A DNA stretch of 42,334 nt from Planctomycetales bacterium (GTDB taxonomy: Bacteria; Planctomycetota; Phycisphaerae; SM23-33). The notes beneath the pieces are model-generated. The model made no database searches, had not been told where the DNA came from, and saw nothing but the letters and a program-made list of their open reading frames with translations. The stretch lies in NCBI GenBank assembly GCA_030612725.1, contig JAUWNJ010000028.1:1-42334 (forward strand), given 5' to 3'. The translations under genes were made by a program, and so were the position numbers. Position 1 is the stretch's first letter, and the number at the start of each line of letters is the position of its first letter. Positions 16,726 through 24,580 of the stretch are shown piece after piece.

Positions 16726-17775
16726 ATGACCACTTCCGGGAAGATATTTATTAGCCATGCCTCAACTGACAAAGAACTCTTGGACGAAATAGTCGATCTT
16801 ATTCAAGTGGGTGTTGGCGTCACCCATAATAGATTCTTTTGCGCCTCTCTGGAAGGACTTGGCATACCTGAAGGAGAAGACTTTAAGAGCTTCATCCATA
16901 GCAAACTTCAGAATCCTCCACTGGTCATAATGGTAATAACTCCGGGCTACTACGAAAGCGCATTCTGTCTATGCGAATTGGGAGCAACATGGGTGATGAG
17001 CCATTCGTCTTTCCCGTTGATTGTCCCGCCCGTTGACTTTAGGGATCTTCGCGCGGTCTTAAACAACAATCAAGCCGGAATGATTGACAATCCTTCCAGC
17101 CTCGATGCCTTGAGGGACAGGATCATCGAGAGGCTCGAAATAGGTGATCCTGTATCCACGGCAAGATGGAATGTAAAAAGGGATGAGTTTTTAAAAAGGT
17201 TTCCAATCTTGCAAAGCAAGATGCAAGGTTACACCAAGGTATCCGTCGATAAATACGCTGAACTAAGAGCATCTTACAAAGCTGCTCAGGATGTGCTCGC
17301 TGAAAGAAAAGCGGAGATTGAGCGACTTCGGGCAATGATAGAGAAGCTGAAGAATCTGAAAAACCGCGAGGCAGTCGCAAGCCTGGTGGCTGCTGAGGTC
17401 GGTGAACTTGAATGTTTCGAGGAACTCAAGAAGACAGCAGTTTCTTGCATGGAAGGGCTGCCTGCGGTAGTTATTGAGGCTCTGTACTATCGCTTCTATG
17501 GTGAGGATTATTCACCAAGTGGCGATGAGACATATGTGTGGGATAATATCCGCCGAGCGGCAGAGAATGGATATCTCGATATCTCTGGCGCGACAGTCAG
17601 TGTAAATACGGCGGATCAAAAAATCCGGGCAGCATTGGCAAATCTCACGGAACTGGCAGAGTTCCTCGTTGATGAAGATACCTCCGCTGAGTTCCATGAA
17701 CAGTTTGAGACCGATCACGGTTTTCCTGCCGAAATCAAGAATCGAAGATTCTGGGAAGGTGTTCTCGGTCTGTAA
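16726..17775 (+). CDS. TIR-domain protein, predicted NAD-cleaving effector
   Basis: This is 349 residues from ATG 16726, which follows an AAAGGGAAC ribosome site. The open frame continues upstream to 16582 but overlaps the small Cys/His gene. The N-terminal TIR domain (about 5-140) shows KIFISHASTDKEL, RFFCASLEGLGIPEGEDF and ESAFCLCELGATW, with E84 in the catalytic Glu position of NAD-hydrolysing TIRs. A coiled coil (about 185-225) leads to an uncharacterised C-terminal domain (about 235-349, YRFYGEDYSPSG). Bacterial TIR proteins act in phage defence by degrading NAD or making signal molecules. The sensing role of the C-terminal part is unknown. It is the last gene of the cassette. Confidence 0.83.
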   Translation: MTTSGKIFISHASTDKELLDEIVDLIQVGVGVTHNRFFCASLEGLGIPEGEDFKSFIHSKLQNPPLVIMVITPGYYESAFCLCELGATWVMSHSSFPLIVPPVDFRDLRAVLNNNQAGMIDNPSSLDALRDRIIERLEIGDPVSTARWNVKRDEFLKRFPILQSKMQGYTKVSVDKYAELRASYKAAQDVLAERKAEIERLRAMIEKLKNLKNREAVASLVAAEVGELECFEELKKTAVSCMEGLPAVVIEALYYRFYGEDYSPSGDETYVWDNIRRAAENGYLDISGATVSVNTADQKIRAALANLTELAEFLVDEDTSAEFHEQFETDHGFPAEIKNRRFWEGVLGL

Positions 17776-17810
17776 CGGATGGGTTCCATCAACAGATTTC
17801 GGGGATAGAG

Positions 17811-17935
17811 GGATAGAGGGACAGATACCATAATTATCCCTAATTTCGGGAATGCCGTACTTAACTCGACACTCGGGGATAGAGGGACAGATACCATAAT
17901 TATCCCTAATTCCGGGGACGCCGTACTTAACTCGA
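17811..17935. repeat. Two 59-bp REP-like direct repeats
   Basis: Units 17811-17869 and 17877-17935 differ at three positions. Each starts GGATAGAGGGACAGATACC, contains ATAATTAT, and ends CCGTACTTAACTCGA. The GGGACAGATACCATAATTAT wording is familiar from REP-like sequences near IS200-type (RAYT) transposases in other genomes (from memory). No transposase is present in this window. Confidence 0.88.
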
Positions 17936-18030
17936 TACCCAATCGGCTTACTATTTCCGTTCGAGGCGGGTGGCGTGCGGGTGGCGTTTGCCTGTTTTAT
18001 TTTTCCCGCTTCCCCCAGTGGGGCAGGCTT

Positions 18031-18054
18031 CCGGTCGCGGCTAGCCGCGACCGG
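18031..18054. repeat. Perfect 24-bp palindrome
   Basis: CCGGTCGCGGCT is followed directly by AGCCGCGACCGG. No T-run follows (GGAGGGAGCGGG), so it is not a typical terminator. It may be a REP-type hairpin or an operator. Confidence 0.9.
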
Positions 18055-18203
18055 GAGGGAGCGGGTTATCTGTCGGCACGACTGGTCAGGCCCGTTCCAG
18101 GTAGCAAACGACATCCCCGGCCATTGTATTTGCATTGAGTTTATCTGTAAAATACTTCCTGTTGCAATGACTTAGCGGGTCTGAAGAAGATGGGAAATGT
18201 GTG

Positions 18204-19013
18204 ATGGGCAGTAATAGTGTCCGACGGCCTCGACGATACCGGCTCTACATTGATGAGTCGGGGGATCATACCTATGGCGCGATTGACGATCCTGGGAAGC
18301 GTTACCTCGGTTTGACCGGCTGCTTCGTAGAGCAGGAGCACTACCGTTCAACGCTTCAGCCTGGGATGGAGGCTTTGAAGCAGAAGCACTTTCCGCACAG
18401 TCCGGACGAACCGGTTATCTTTCACCGCAAAGACATTATAAACCGCAAAGGACCATTCTGGCGGCTGCGTGATGAAATGGCGAGAATAGCGTTCGATCAG
18501 GATTTACTGGCGTTTCTTCTGGAGATGGATTACCTGGTCATCACAGTGGTAATCGACAAGAAAGCCCATACGGAACGCTATGGTGCAGCGGCGTTTCACC
18601 CCTACAATTACTGCCTTGCCGTGATGCTGGAGCGGTACTGTGGTTTCCTGAATTATTTCAACGCCAGAGGGGATGTCATGGCAGAAGGCAGAGGTAAAAA
18701 GGAAGACAGAGTACTCGAAGGTGCATATCATGATCTTCTGAAGCGGGGAACACGCTGGCGAAATTCGGAATTCTTCCGCGATGTTCTTACGTCAAAAGAC
18801 ATAAAAATTAAACTCAAGAAGGCGAATATCGCCGGCCTGCAACTCGCTGACATAATAGCATATCCGAGCAAACATGAGATATTGGCAGGGCATGGCCAAG
18901 TCCAGACCAGACACGGCATCTTTGGCACAGAGATTCTCAAAATCATTAAGAGGAAATATAACCGGCACCTGCACGATGGGCGAATTAGTGGGTATGGCAA
19001 GGTGTTCTTATAA
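18204..19013 (+). CDS. DUF3800-domain protein
   Basis: This is 269 residues from ATG 18204 (a GTG directly before it would add one residue). DUF3800 proteins are predicted to adopt an RNase H-like fold. Matching signatures are YIDESGDHTYG at the N-terminus with the acidic D/E pair, VIFHRKDI in the middle, and GLQLADIIAYPSKHEIL near the C-terminus with a third acidic residue. These form a plausible metal-binding nuclease centre. The family is common in phages, plasmids and genomic islands, and its role is unproven. The gene stands alone after a repeat-rich spacer, on the same strand as the TIR cassette but 428 bp away, so operon membership is doubtful. Confidence 0.85.
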   Translation: MGSNSVRRPRRYRLYIDESGDHTYGAIDDPGKRYLGLTGCFVEQEHYRSTLQPGMEALKQKHFPHSPDEPVIFHRKDIINRKGPFWRLRDEMARIAFDQDLLAFLLEMDYLVITVVIDKKAHTERYGAAAFHPYNYCLAVMLERYCGFLNYFNARGDVMAEGRGKKEDRVLEGAYHDLLKRGTRWRNSEFFRDVLTSKDIKIKLKKANIAGLQLADIIAYPSKHEILAGHGQVQTRHGIFGTEILKIIKRKYNRHLHDGRISGYGKVFL

Positions 19014-19020
19014 ATGAAAA

Positions 19021-19040
19021 AGCCCCCAAAGGGACTTTCT
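19021..19040 (+). terminator. Weak hairpin after DUF3800 gene
   Basis: AGCCCCC, a 3-base loop and GGGACT form a short stem with one mismatch, followed by TTTCT just after the stop codon. The reverse strand has a better T-run. It is a low-confidence terminator. Confidence 0.3.
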
Positions 19041-19275
19041 CACGCTGGCCCTTCACGGACCATCCACCTGCGGTCAACCGCATTAACAACATTATCGTAT
19101 ATTGGGCGGGAAAAGTCAAGACAATGTGAGCAATTTTTCACGTTTTTTTTTCGCAACTCCCCAGCGAGCAGGTAAAGCGTATGCAGAAAAAGAGATACAT
19201 ACCGGCGTGTGATGTCATGGATAATCGCAATGGTACTGATCGCCTTCCAAAGTTGACTCGATTCGTGGTGATTTC

Positions 19276-19836
19276 GTGCATTGGTTGAATATTCTTGGAA
19301 TTTCGGTGGCCCTTGGTATGGACGCTTTCGCTGTGGCGATAGCGGCGGGGCTTAGCATTGAGCGTCTGACGTGGCGGCATGTCCTTCGGCTGGCGTTTTT
19401 CTTCGGATTCTTCCAATTCGCAATGGCAGTCCTTGGCTGGTTGGGCGGAAGGACAATCTCCGTCTATATAAGCACATACGACCATTGGATCGCCTTTGGC
19501 CTGCTGGCTGTCATCGGCGGCAAGATGCTGTGGGAGGCGTGGAGCGGGAAAGTACCGGAAGGCCACTCCGATCCGACTCGCGGATGGACGGTAATCATGC
19601 TATCGGTGGCTACGAGCATCGACGCGCTGGCCACGGGTATGAGCATGGCGTTTATCGGCGTGGCAATTGGCTTACCGAGCGTGGTTATAGGCGTTGTCGC
19701 CGCGGCTATGACTGTAATCGGCATCCGCTTCGGTAGCCGGATTGGGCGAAAGGGCGGTCGATTGGCCGAAGTGCTCGGCGGGGTCGTCCTTATCTCAATA
19801 GGCCTGCAAATCCTCATCTCGCACCTGCACGCATAA
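19276..19836 (+). CDS. mntP: Manganese efflux pump MntP
   Basis: This is 186 residues with six hydrophobic helices in two homologous halves, the MntP (DUF204) architecture. Each half has its conserved Asp motif: LGMDAFAVAIAAG in helix 1 and TSIDALATGMSMAF in helix 4. The protein exports Mn(II) across the inner membrane and protects against manganese excess. The start is GTG 19276 with only a weak ribosome site (GGTGAT). A TTG at 19285 is an alternative. The 262-bp upstream spacer is long enough for a regulatory leader, but I could not find the yybP-ykoY hallmark on this strand. Confidence 0.92.
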   Translation: MHWLNILGISVALGMDAFAVAIAAGLSIERLTWRHVLRLAFFFGFFQFAMAVLGWLGGRTISVYISTYDHWIAFGLLAVIGGKMLWEAWSGKVPEGHSDPTRGWTVIMLSVATSIDALATGMSMAFIGVAIGLPSVVIGVVAAAMTVIGIRFGSRIGRKGGRLAEVLGGVVLISIGLQILISHLHA

Positions 19837-20061
19837 CCGTGCTCCAGAACTATTGCTTTTTTATTTCCCATTCCCTGAAACATTCCCCTCTTTCCTGCGT
19901 CTATACTAAAGGCGGGATTGTACGCGGAATTACCGAAGGCTGCGCGGGATGGCTGCCGGCAACATCGTAACGGAACATTCGTCCGCCTGCGGTGTTAGAT
20001 AAGGTACATACAATAAGTAAGAAGGTCGGAATAATCGCAAGCCGATTTGGGGTTTGGCTGT

Positions 20062-21732
20062 ATGAGTATCGGTGAACTACTGCTGGAGAAGGGGCTTATC
20101 ACGCCGGATAACCTGGCTGAAGCTTTGGCTGCGCGCAAAAAGAGCGGACACCGGCTTGATAAAATCCTCGTGGAAATGGGATGCGTCAGCGAGGAGCGTG
20201 TCCTTCAGGTTTTCTCCGAACAGTTGGCCATACCCATGGTCGATCTTTCCGACGTGAAGATCGACGTCGATACCCTCCGCTCGCTTCCCCCGAAACTCGT
20301 TTATCAGCGTTCGCTGGTTCCGTTGAACCGCAGCAACGGTACGCTGCGAGTGGCGACGTCCGACCCGTTCGACCTCTACGGCCTGGACGAGGTGCGGATG
20401 CTTACCGGTCTGGAGATTCAGCCCGTCCTTGCGCCGTCCGATGAGATCGACAAGGTAATCAAGACCTACTACGGCGTCGGCGGCGACACCGTCGAAGAGA
20501 TGATGGACTCGATCGACCTGGAGGTCGTTACCAACGGCGACGGCGATTCGGACGACCTGCTGGAAATGGCCCAGGAAGCGTCAGTCATCAAACTGGTCAA
20601 CGAGATTTTTATCGAGGCCCTCAAAGAACGCGCCAGCGACATCCACATCGAACCCTACGAGCATGATATGAAGATACGCTATCGCATCGACGGCGTGCTC
20701 CAGGAGACGGTGATGCCGCCGCAGATTCGACGGTTCCAGTCGGCGATAATTTCACGCATCAAGATAATGTCAAATCTCAACATCGCCGAAAAACGCCTCC
20801 CGCAGGACGGAAGGATAAAGTTGCAAATGGCCGGCAGCCAGATCGACGTCCGCGTCAGCGTTATCCCGATGCTCTTCGGCGAGGGCGTCGTGATGAGGCT
20901 GCTGGATAAATCGACCGTGCAGTTCACGCTCCCGGAATTGGGCATGTCCGAGGATACATTCGCTATTTTCAACGACCTTATCGCCCGCCCGCATGGGATT
21001 CTGCTGGTTACCGGGCCGACCGGTTCGGGAAAGACCACCACGCTATACGCAGCCCTTCAGGAAATCGTTTCCCCGGCCATTAAGGTCCTGACCGTCGAAG
21101 ACCCCGTCGAATATCACCTCGACGGAGTGAACCAGATTCAGATCGCTCCGAAGGTCGGGCTGACGTTTGCGCGGGGTTTGCGGCATATTCTTCGTCATGA
21201 CCCGGACGTGGTGATGATCGGCGAGATACGCGACCTGGAAACGGCAGAAGCCGCTATCCAGGCCGCTCTTACAGGGCACCTGGTGTTCTCGACCCTGCAC
21301 ACCAACGACGCCGCATCGGCTGCGACGCGACTGCTGGATATGGGAATCGAACCGTTCCTGGTTACCTCCACCGTCGAAGCGGCAATGGCCCAACGACTCG
21401 TGCGAACCATCTGCCCGGAATGCAAAGAAGCTTACGAACCAAACCCCGACGACCTGCCGGAAGATTTTAAGTATCAACCCGGAGAAAAACTATACCGAGG
21501 CGCAGGATGCCGAAAATGCCGAAACACCGGTTACTACGGACGGGCGGGGCTGTTCGAACTGATGGTCGTCAACGAACCGATCCGACGGAATATCATGTCC
21601 CGCGCCCCGGTCAGCGACATACTCGCATCCGCCAAGGCCGACGGAATGAGACTTCTGCGAGAAGACGGATGGATTAAGGTCCGCAAAGGAATCACAACGT
21701 CCGACGAAATCATCCGGGCGACGAAGGCTTAA
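20062..21732 (+). CDS. gspE: Type II secretion ATPase GspE
   Basis: This is 556 residues from ATG 20062. The five-codon-longer frame from TTG-type starts is not needed. The N-terminal MshEN/GSPII_E_N domain (about 1-150) begins MSIGELLLEKGLI. The catalytic core has Walker A GPTGSGKTTT (about 318-327), an Asp box, Walker B RHDPDVVMIGEIRD and the His box LVFSTLHTNDA. A zinc-binding tetracysteine module (C451, C454, C483, C486) marks the GspE/PilB group. This cytoplasmic hexameric ATPase powers pseudopilus assembly. It is the first gene of the secretion locus. A TATACT box at 19902 has no good -35 partner. A 136-bp repeat-bearing gap separates it from gspF. Confidence 0.96.
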   Translation: MSIGELLLEKGLITPDNLAEALAARKKSGHRLDKILVEMGCVSEERVLQVFSEQLAIPMVDLSDVKIDVDTLRSLPPKLVYQRSLVPLNRSNGTLRVATSDPFDLYGLDEVRMLTGLEIQPVLAPSDEIDKVIKTYYGVGGDTVEEMMDSIDLEVVTNGDGDSDDLLEMAQEASVIKLVNEIFIEALKERASDIHIEPYEHDMKIRYRIDGVLQETVMPPQIRRFQSAIISRIKIMSNLNIAEKRLPQDGRIKLQMAGSQIDVRVSVIPMLFGEGVVMRLLDKSTVQFTLPELGMSEDTFAIFNDLIARPHGILLVTGPTGSGKTTTLYAALQEIVSPAIKVLTVEDPVEYHLDGVNQIQIAPKVGLTFARGLRHILRHDPDVVMIGEIRDLETAEAAIQAALTGHLVFSTLHTNDAASAATRLLDMGIEPFLVTSTVEAAMAQRLVRTICPECKEAYEPNPDDLPEDFKYQPGEKLYRGAGCRKCRNTGYYGRAGLFELMVVNEPIRRNIMSRAPVSDILASAKADGMRLLREDGWIKVRKGITTSDEIIRATKA

Positions 21733-21816
21733 AAGACAGGGACTTGGGACTAGGGATTTGGGACTGGGCAAAAACAAAAAAACAAAAACAGAACCTGAAA
21801 CTGATTCACTGATTTA

Positions 21817-21864
21817 CCAATGAACCAGTCAACCAGTCAACCAATGAACCAGTCAACCAACTGA
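21817..21864. repeat. 8-bp tandem repeat, inverse copy of 14473 family
   Basis: Six 8-bp units in the order CCAATGAA, CCAGTCAA, CCAGTCAA, CCAATGAA, CCAGTCAA, CCAACTGA. The reverse complement is the TTGACTGG family of 14473-14520, with the same 24-bp super-period. It ends 4 bases before the gspF start codon. Confidence 0.92.
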
Positions 21865-21868
21865 CCAT

Positions 21869-23059
21869 ATGCCGACATTTGAATATACAGCCAAGGACGC
21901 CGACGGGCGTGAATGTAGCGGCGCGATGCAGGCAGAGAGCGAATCGGCGGTCGTCCGCTCGCTCGATGAGCAGGAATTGTTTCCGGTGCAAATCGCCGCT
22001 CAAACCGCCGGCGCCGGCCACACCGGCAGGCGGATAAAACTCCGCGCGCTGTCGGGGGTCTATAGCCAGCTGTCCGACCTGCTGACCGCCGGCGTTCCGA
22101 TGCTGCGGAGCCTGGAAATTCTCTCGCAATCGGTCGGCAACAGTCGCCTGGCGAATGTTATCGAGAATGTGCGAGACGGCGTCTCCGGAGGCAAGACGCT
22201 CGCCGAGGCGATGGGCGAGCATCCGAAGGTTTTCAGCGATCTGCACGTCGCGATGATCCGCGCGGGCGAGCACGCCGGATTCCTCGAAGAAGCCCTTGCC
22301 AACCTTTCGGAGTTTCTTGAGAGGCAGGACGAGTTGCGGTCCAAGGTCCGCGGCGCGATGATTTATCCGATAGTCCTGGCCATTGTCGCCGTTGTCGCCG
22401 TCAGCGGGCTGTTGATATTCCTGGTACCGAAATTTCAGAATTTCCTCGGCGGCACCGACCTGCCGTTGCCTTCGCGGATGCTCTTTGCGCTTTCGGACGT
22501 GATGCGGAACCATTGGCTGATGATGCTGGGCCTGCTGGCGATGATGGTTTTATTTATTCGCGCGTGGATTCGCAGCGACAGCGGACACCGCTTATGGGCG
22601 AACTGGCAGATGCGTATCCCGCTGGCGGGGCGTGCGATCCGCCTGGTTGCCATAACACGCTTCTGCCGGGTGCTTGGAACCATGCTGCACAACGGCGTAC
22701 CGATTATTCAGGCATTGACGATCTCCAAAGACGCCGTCGGTAACGAAAAAATCGCCGAAGCCGTCGAATCAGCAACCGAAAACGTCCGCGCCGGCGAACC
22801 ATTGGCCGATCCGTTGCGACGAAGCGGACTGTTCGACACGGAAATAATAGAGATGATCGCCGTCGGCGAAGAGTCGAACCAGTTGGAAAAAGTCCTCCTG
22901 ACCACAGCCGACGCGGTCGAGCGACGAACAAACCGCCAGGTGGACGCCGCAGTGCGACTCATCGAACCGCTGATGCTGATAATCATGGCCGGCGCCATCG
23001 GGTTCATCGCATTGGGACTTCTCTCGCCGATCTTCGCTATGGCAAAAACGATAAAGTAA
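21869..23059 (+). CDS. gspF: Type II secretion inner-membrane platform GspF
   Basis: This 396-residue protein has the GspF/PilC layout: a short N-terminal beta region (MPTFEYTAKDADGRECSG), then two homologous cytoplasmic T2SSF helical domains (about 70-190 and 270-390) and three TM helices (about 165-190, 215-240, 365-390). Conserved wording includes LLTAGVPMLRSLEIL, GEHAGFLEEALANL in the first domain and GEESNQLEKVL in the second. It sits in the inner membrane, interacts with GspE, and helps turn ATP hydrolysis into pseudopilin extraction. There is no clear ribosome site; an 8-bp mini-satellite abuts the start. Confidence 0.95.
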   Translation: MPTFEYTAKDADGRECSGAMQAESESAVVRSLDEQELFPVQIAAQTAGAGHTGRRIKLRALSGVYSQLSDLLTAGVPMLRSLEILSQSVGNSRLANVIENVRDGVSGGKTLAEAMGEHPKVFSDLHVAMIRAGEHAGFLEEALANLSEFLERQDELRSKVRGAMIYPIVLAIVAVVAVSGLLIFLVPKFQNFLGGTDLPLPSRMLFALSDVMRNHWLMMLGLLAMMVLFIRAWIRSDSGHRLWANWQMRIPLAGRAIRLVAITRFCRVLGTMLHNGVPIIQALTISKDAVGNEKIAEAVESATENVRAGEPLADPLRRSGLFDTEIIEMIAVGEESNQLEKVLLTTADAVERRTNRQVDAAVRLIEPLMLIIMAGAIGFIALGLLSPIFAMAKTIK

Positions 23060-23150
23060 CTTACTTACGCTGCGCGGCATCAGCGCGGTACAATGAATTT
23101 CAGTATGAAGAAGTGATAACCATAGGCAGACAATTGAAAGGAATCGAACG

Positions 23151-23609
23151 TTGAAAAGGCAACTGATAACCAAGCCGGGCTTTACGCTGATTGAGGTCCT
23201 TCTGGTAATGGTAATTCTGGCCATGCTGGCCAGTGTGGCGATCGTGATGTTCTCCGGAACCGAAGAAGGCGCCAAGATCGACACGACCGAACTGAAACTT
23301 AAAGCAATCGAAAAGGCGCTGGGCCTCTACAACAGCCACATCAAGCACTATCCGACCGAAGAAGATGGCGGACTCGAAGCGCTGCGGAAAAAGCCTTCAG
23401 ACGAAGATATCGCCAAAAAGTGGCGAGGACCATATCTCACCGAAGCACCGAAGGACGCATGGGACAAACCGTTCCATTACGAACCGGTTGACTCCGAAAG
23501 CAGCGAGAGTTCCGGTGGTAAACCCTATAAACTGTGGTCCGAAGGTCCGGATAAACAAAGCGAAACAGATGATGACATCAGGAGTTGGTCAGAAGAATAC
23601 ACTGAGTAA
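23151..23609 (+). CDS. gspG: Major pseudopilin GspG
   Basis: This is 152 residues from TTG 23151, with AAAGGAA upstream. The prepilin leader MKRQLITKPG is cut before FTLIEVLLVMVILAMLAS, giving Phe+1 and Glu+5. The mature body shows the GspG signature GLYNSHIKHYPTEEDGGLEALRKKP and a C-terminal loop, WRGPYLTEAPKDAWDKPFHYE, that usually binds calcium. It is the main subunit of the pseudopilus. It starts 91 bp after gspF, and its 3' end overlaps the likely gspH start. Confidence 0.95.
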   Translation: MKRQLITKPGFTLIEVLLVMVILAMLASVAIVMFSGTEEGAKIDTTELKLKAIEKALGLYNSHIKHYPTEEDGGLEALRKKPSDEDIAKKWRGPYLTEAPKDAWDKPFHYEPVDSESSESSGGKPYKLWSEGPDKQSETDDDIRSWSEEYTE

Positions 23610-24183
23610 TGAGCCGTCTCTACCGGCGACGGAAACAGGTTTTACGCTCCTGGAGATGGTCCTTGCCATTGCGCTGGTGGTTATGCTGTCGGGCGTTTTT
23701 ATCGTAGTTTTCAGCGGTTCGCTGTCAAAGGCACAAACCGACGCCGCCGGTGAGCGCATCGCTTCACTGCTGAGGTCAACCCGCGCCGAAGCCGCCCTCG
23801 TCGGACGACGCTTCCGCCTGACTTTTGATACCGACACTGACCAACCAATCGTTACAATCGAACGCGACGGACTTGGTGAACCTGGCGCCTTTACCGCTTA
23901 TAAGGCATGGTGGATAGAGCAGTCGCTCCTGCCCGAAGGTATTACCGTTTCGGCCTGCGAACTCAGCGGCGAGAACACGCCGGACGAAACGGACAAACTC
24001 GAAACCGACGAGCAGGACAGCCTGGATGAAATAACATTCATGCCCGACGGGTCGAGCGACTCTGCCAGAATAGTTCTCACAAGCGACGAGAAGGAACATC
24101 CCTGGGCCGTCGAGATTACGCTCAACGGAATAGATGGAACGATAACAACCCGTGAAATCGACATTGAAGAAATCGAAGAATAA
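23569..24183 (+). CDS. gspH: Minor pseudopilin GspH-like
   Basis: This protein is 204 residues if it starts at ATG 23569 (23572 also possible), inside the end of gspG. A CTG at 23602 is a less likely start. The frame continues further upstream, but only as antisense-like overlap. The leader ends ATETG, cut before FTLLEMVLAIALVVMLSGVF, a class III prepilin cleavage site with Glu+5. The globular part contains RSTRAEAALVGRRFRLTFD, the GspH/FimT-like region. The acidic middle (TPDETDKLETDEQDSLDE) is unusual. It is a low-abundance pilus-tip or shaft subunit. The 3' end overlaps gspI by 32 bases. Confidence 0.85.
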   Translation: MMTSGVGQKNTLSNEPSLPATETGFTLLEMVLAIALVVMLSGVFIVVFSGSLSKAQTDAAGERIASLLRSTRAEAALVGRRFRLTFDTDTDQPIVTIERDGLGEPGAFTAYKAWWIEQSLLPEGITVSACELSGENTPDETDKLETDEQDSLDEITFMPDGSSDSARIVLTSDEKEHPWAVEITLNGIDGTITTREIDIEEIEE

Positions 24184-24580
24184 AACCGGTATAGTCCTGC
24201 TGGAGGTCATAATAGCGACGACGTTGTTCGTTGTCGCAGCGGCGGTAATCGGTTCGGCTGCGCACAGTTCGATGCAGGAAACTGCTGATATGCAGCGAAG
24301 CGCACAGGCCGTCAATATCGCCCGGTCCATCCTGGCAGAGATGGAAATCGGCCAGGTCGAAATTGTCGATACGTCCGAAACCCCCTGCGAGGACGACGAA
24401 GACGAAGGATGGACATATACAATCACCACCGAGGACGTCGCCGACGACGCGCCGGGGCTTAAGAAAGTTACCGTCGCCGTTACCGATTCCGACTCGTTTC
24501 GTCCCCATACGTATCACCTGACACAGTGGATTCTCGACCCCGCCGCCCTTGCCGAACAAACCGGGGAAACCAGACCATGA
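24152..24580 (+). CDS. gspI: Minor pseudopilin GspI-like
   Basis: This is 142 residues from GTG 24152. The leader MKSTLKKSKNKTG is cut before IVLLEVIIATTLFVVAAAVIG, with Glu at +5. The body is short with an acidic stretch (TPCEDDEDEGWTYTIT) and fits the small GspI family, which starts the pseudopilus tip with GspJ and GspK. The order H-I-J-K is the standard one. The stop overlaps the gspJ start (ATGA). Confidence 0.88.
   Translation: MKSTLKKSKNKTGIVLLEVIIATTLFVVAAAVIGSAAHSSMQETADMQRSAQAVNIARSILAEMEIGQVEIVDTSETPCEDDEDEGWTYTITTEDVADDAPGLKKVTVAVTDSDSFRPHTYHLTQWILDPAALAEQTGETRP

Larger units (their letters stand above)
17776..18203. other. Gene-free spacer after TIR gene
   Basis: This 428-bp stretch has no gene. 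It holds the REP-like pair (17811-17935), GGCGGGTGGCG words also seen at 14774, and the 24-bp palindrome at 18031. The last 140 bases before the DUF3800 gene show no clear promoter boxes. Confidence 0.75.

Noticed and set aside
19081-19275. yybP-ykoY manganese riboswitch before mntP
   Set aside because: An ACCGGC word is present, but the hallmark GGGGAGTAG loop is not found on the plus strand. A GGGGAGT word exists only on the opposite strand. A covariance-model search would be decisive.
23365-23568. Long N-terminal extension of gspH inside gspG
   Set aside because: It is out of frame with gspG and has no pilin features. A prepilin leader of about 24 residues from 23569 is enough.
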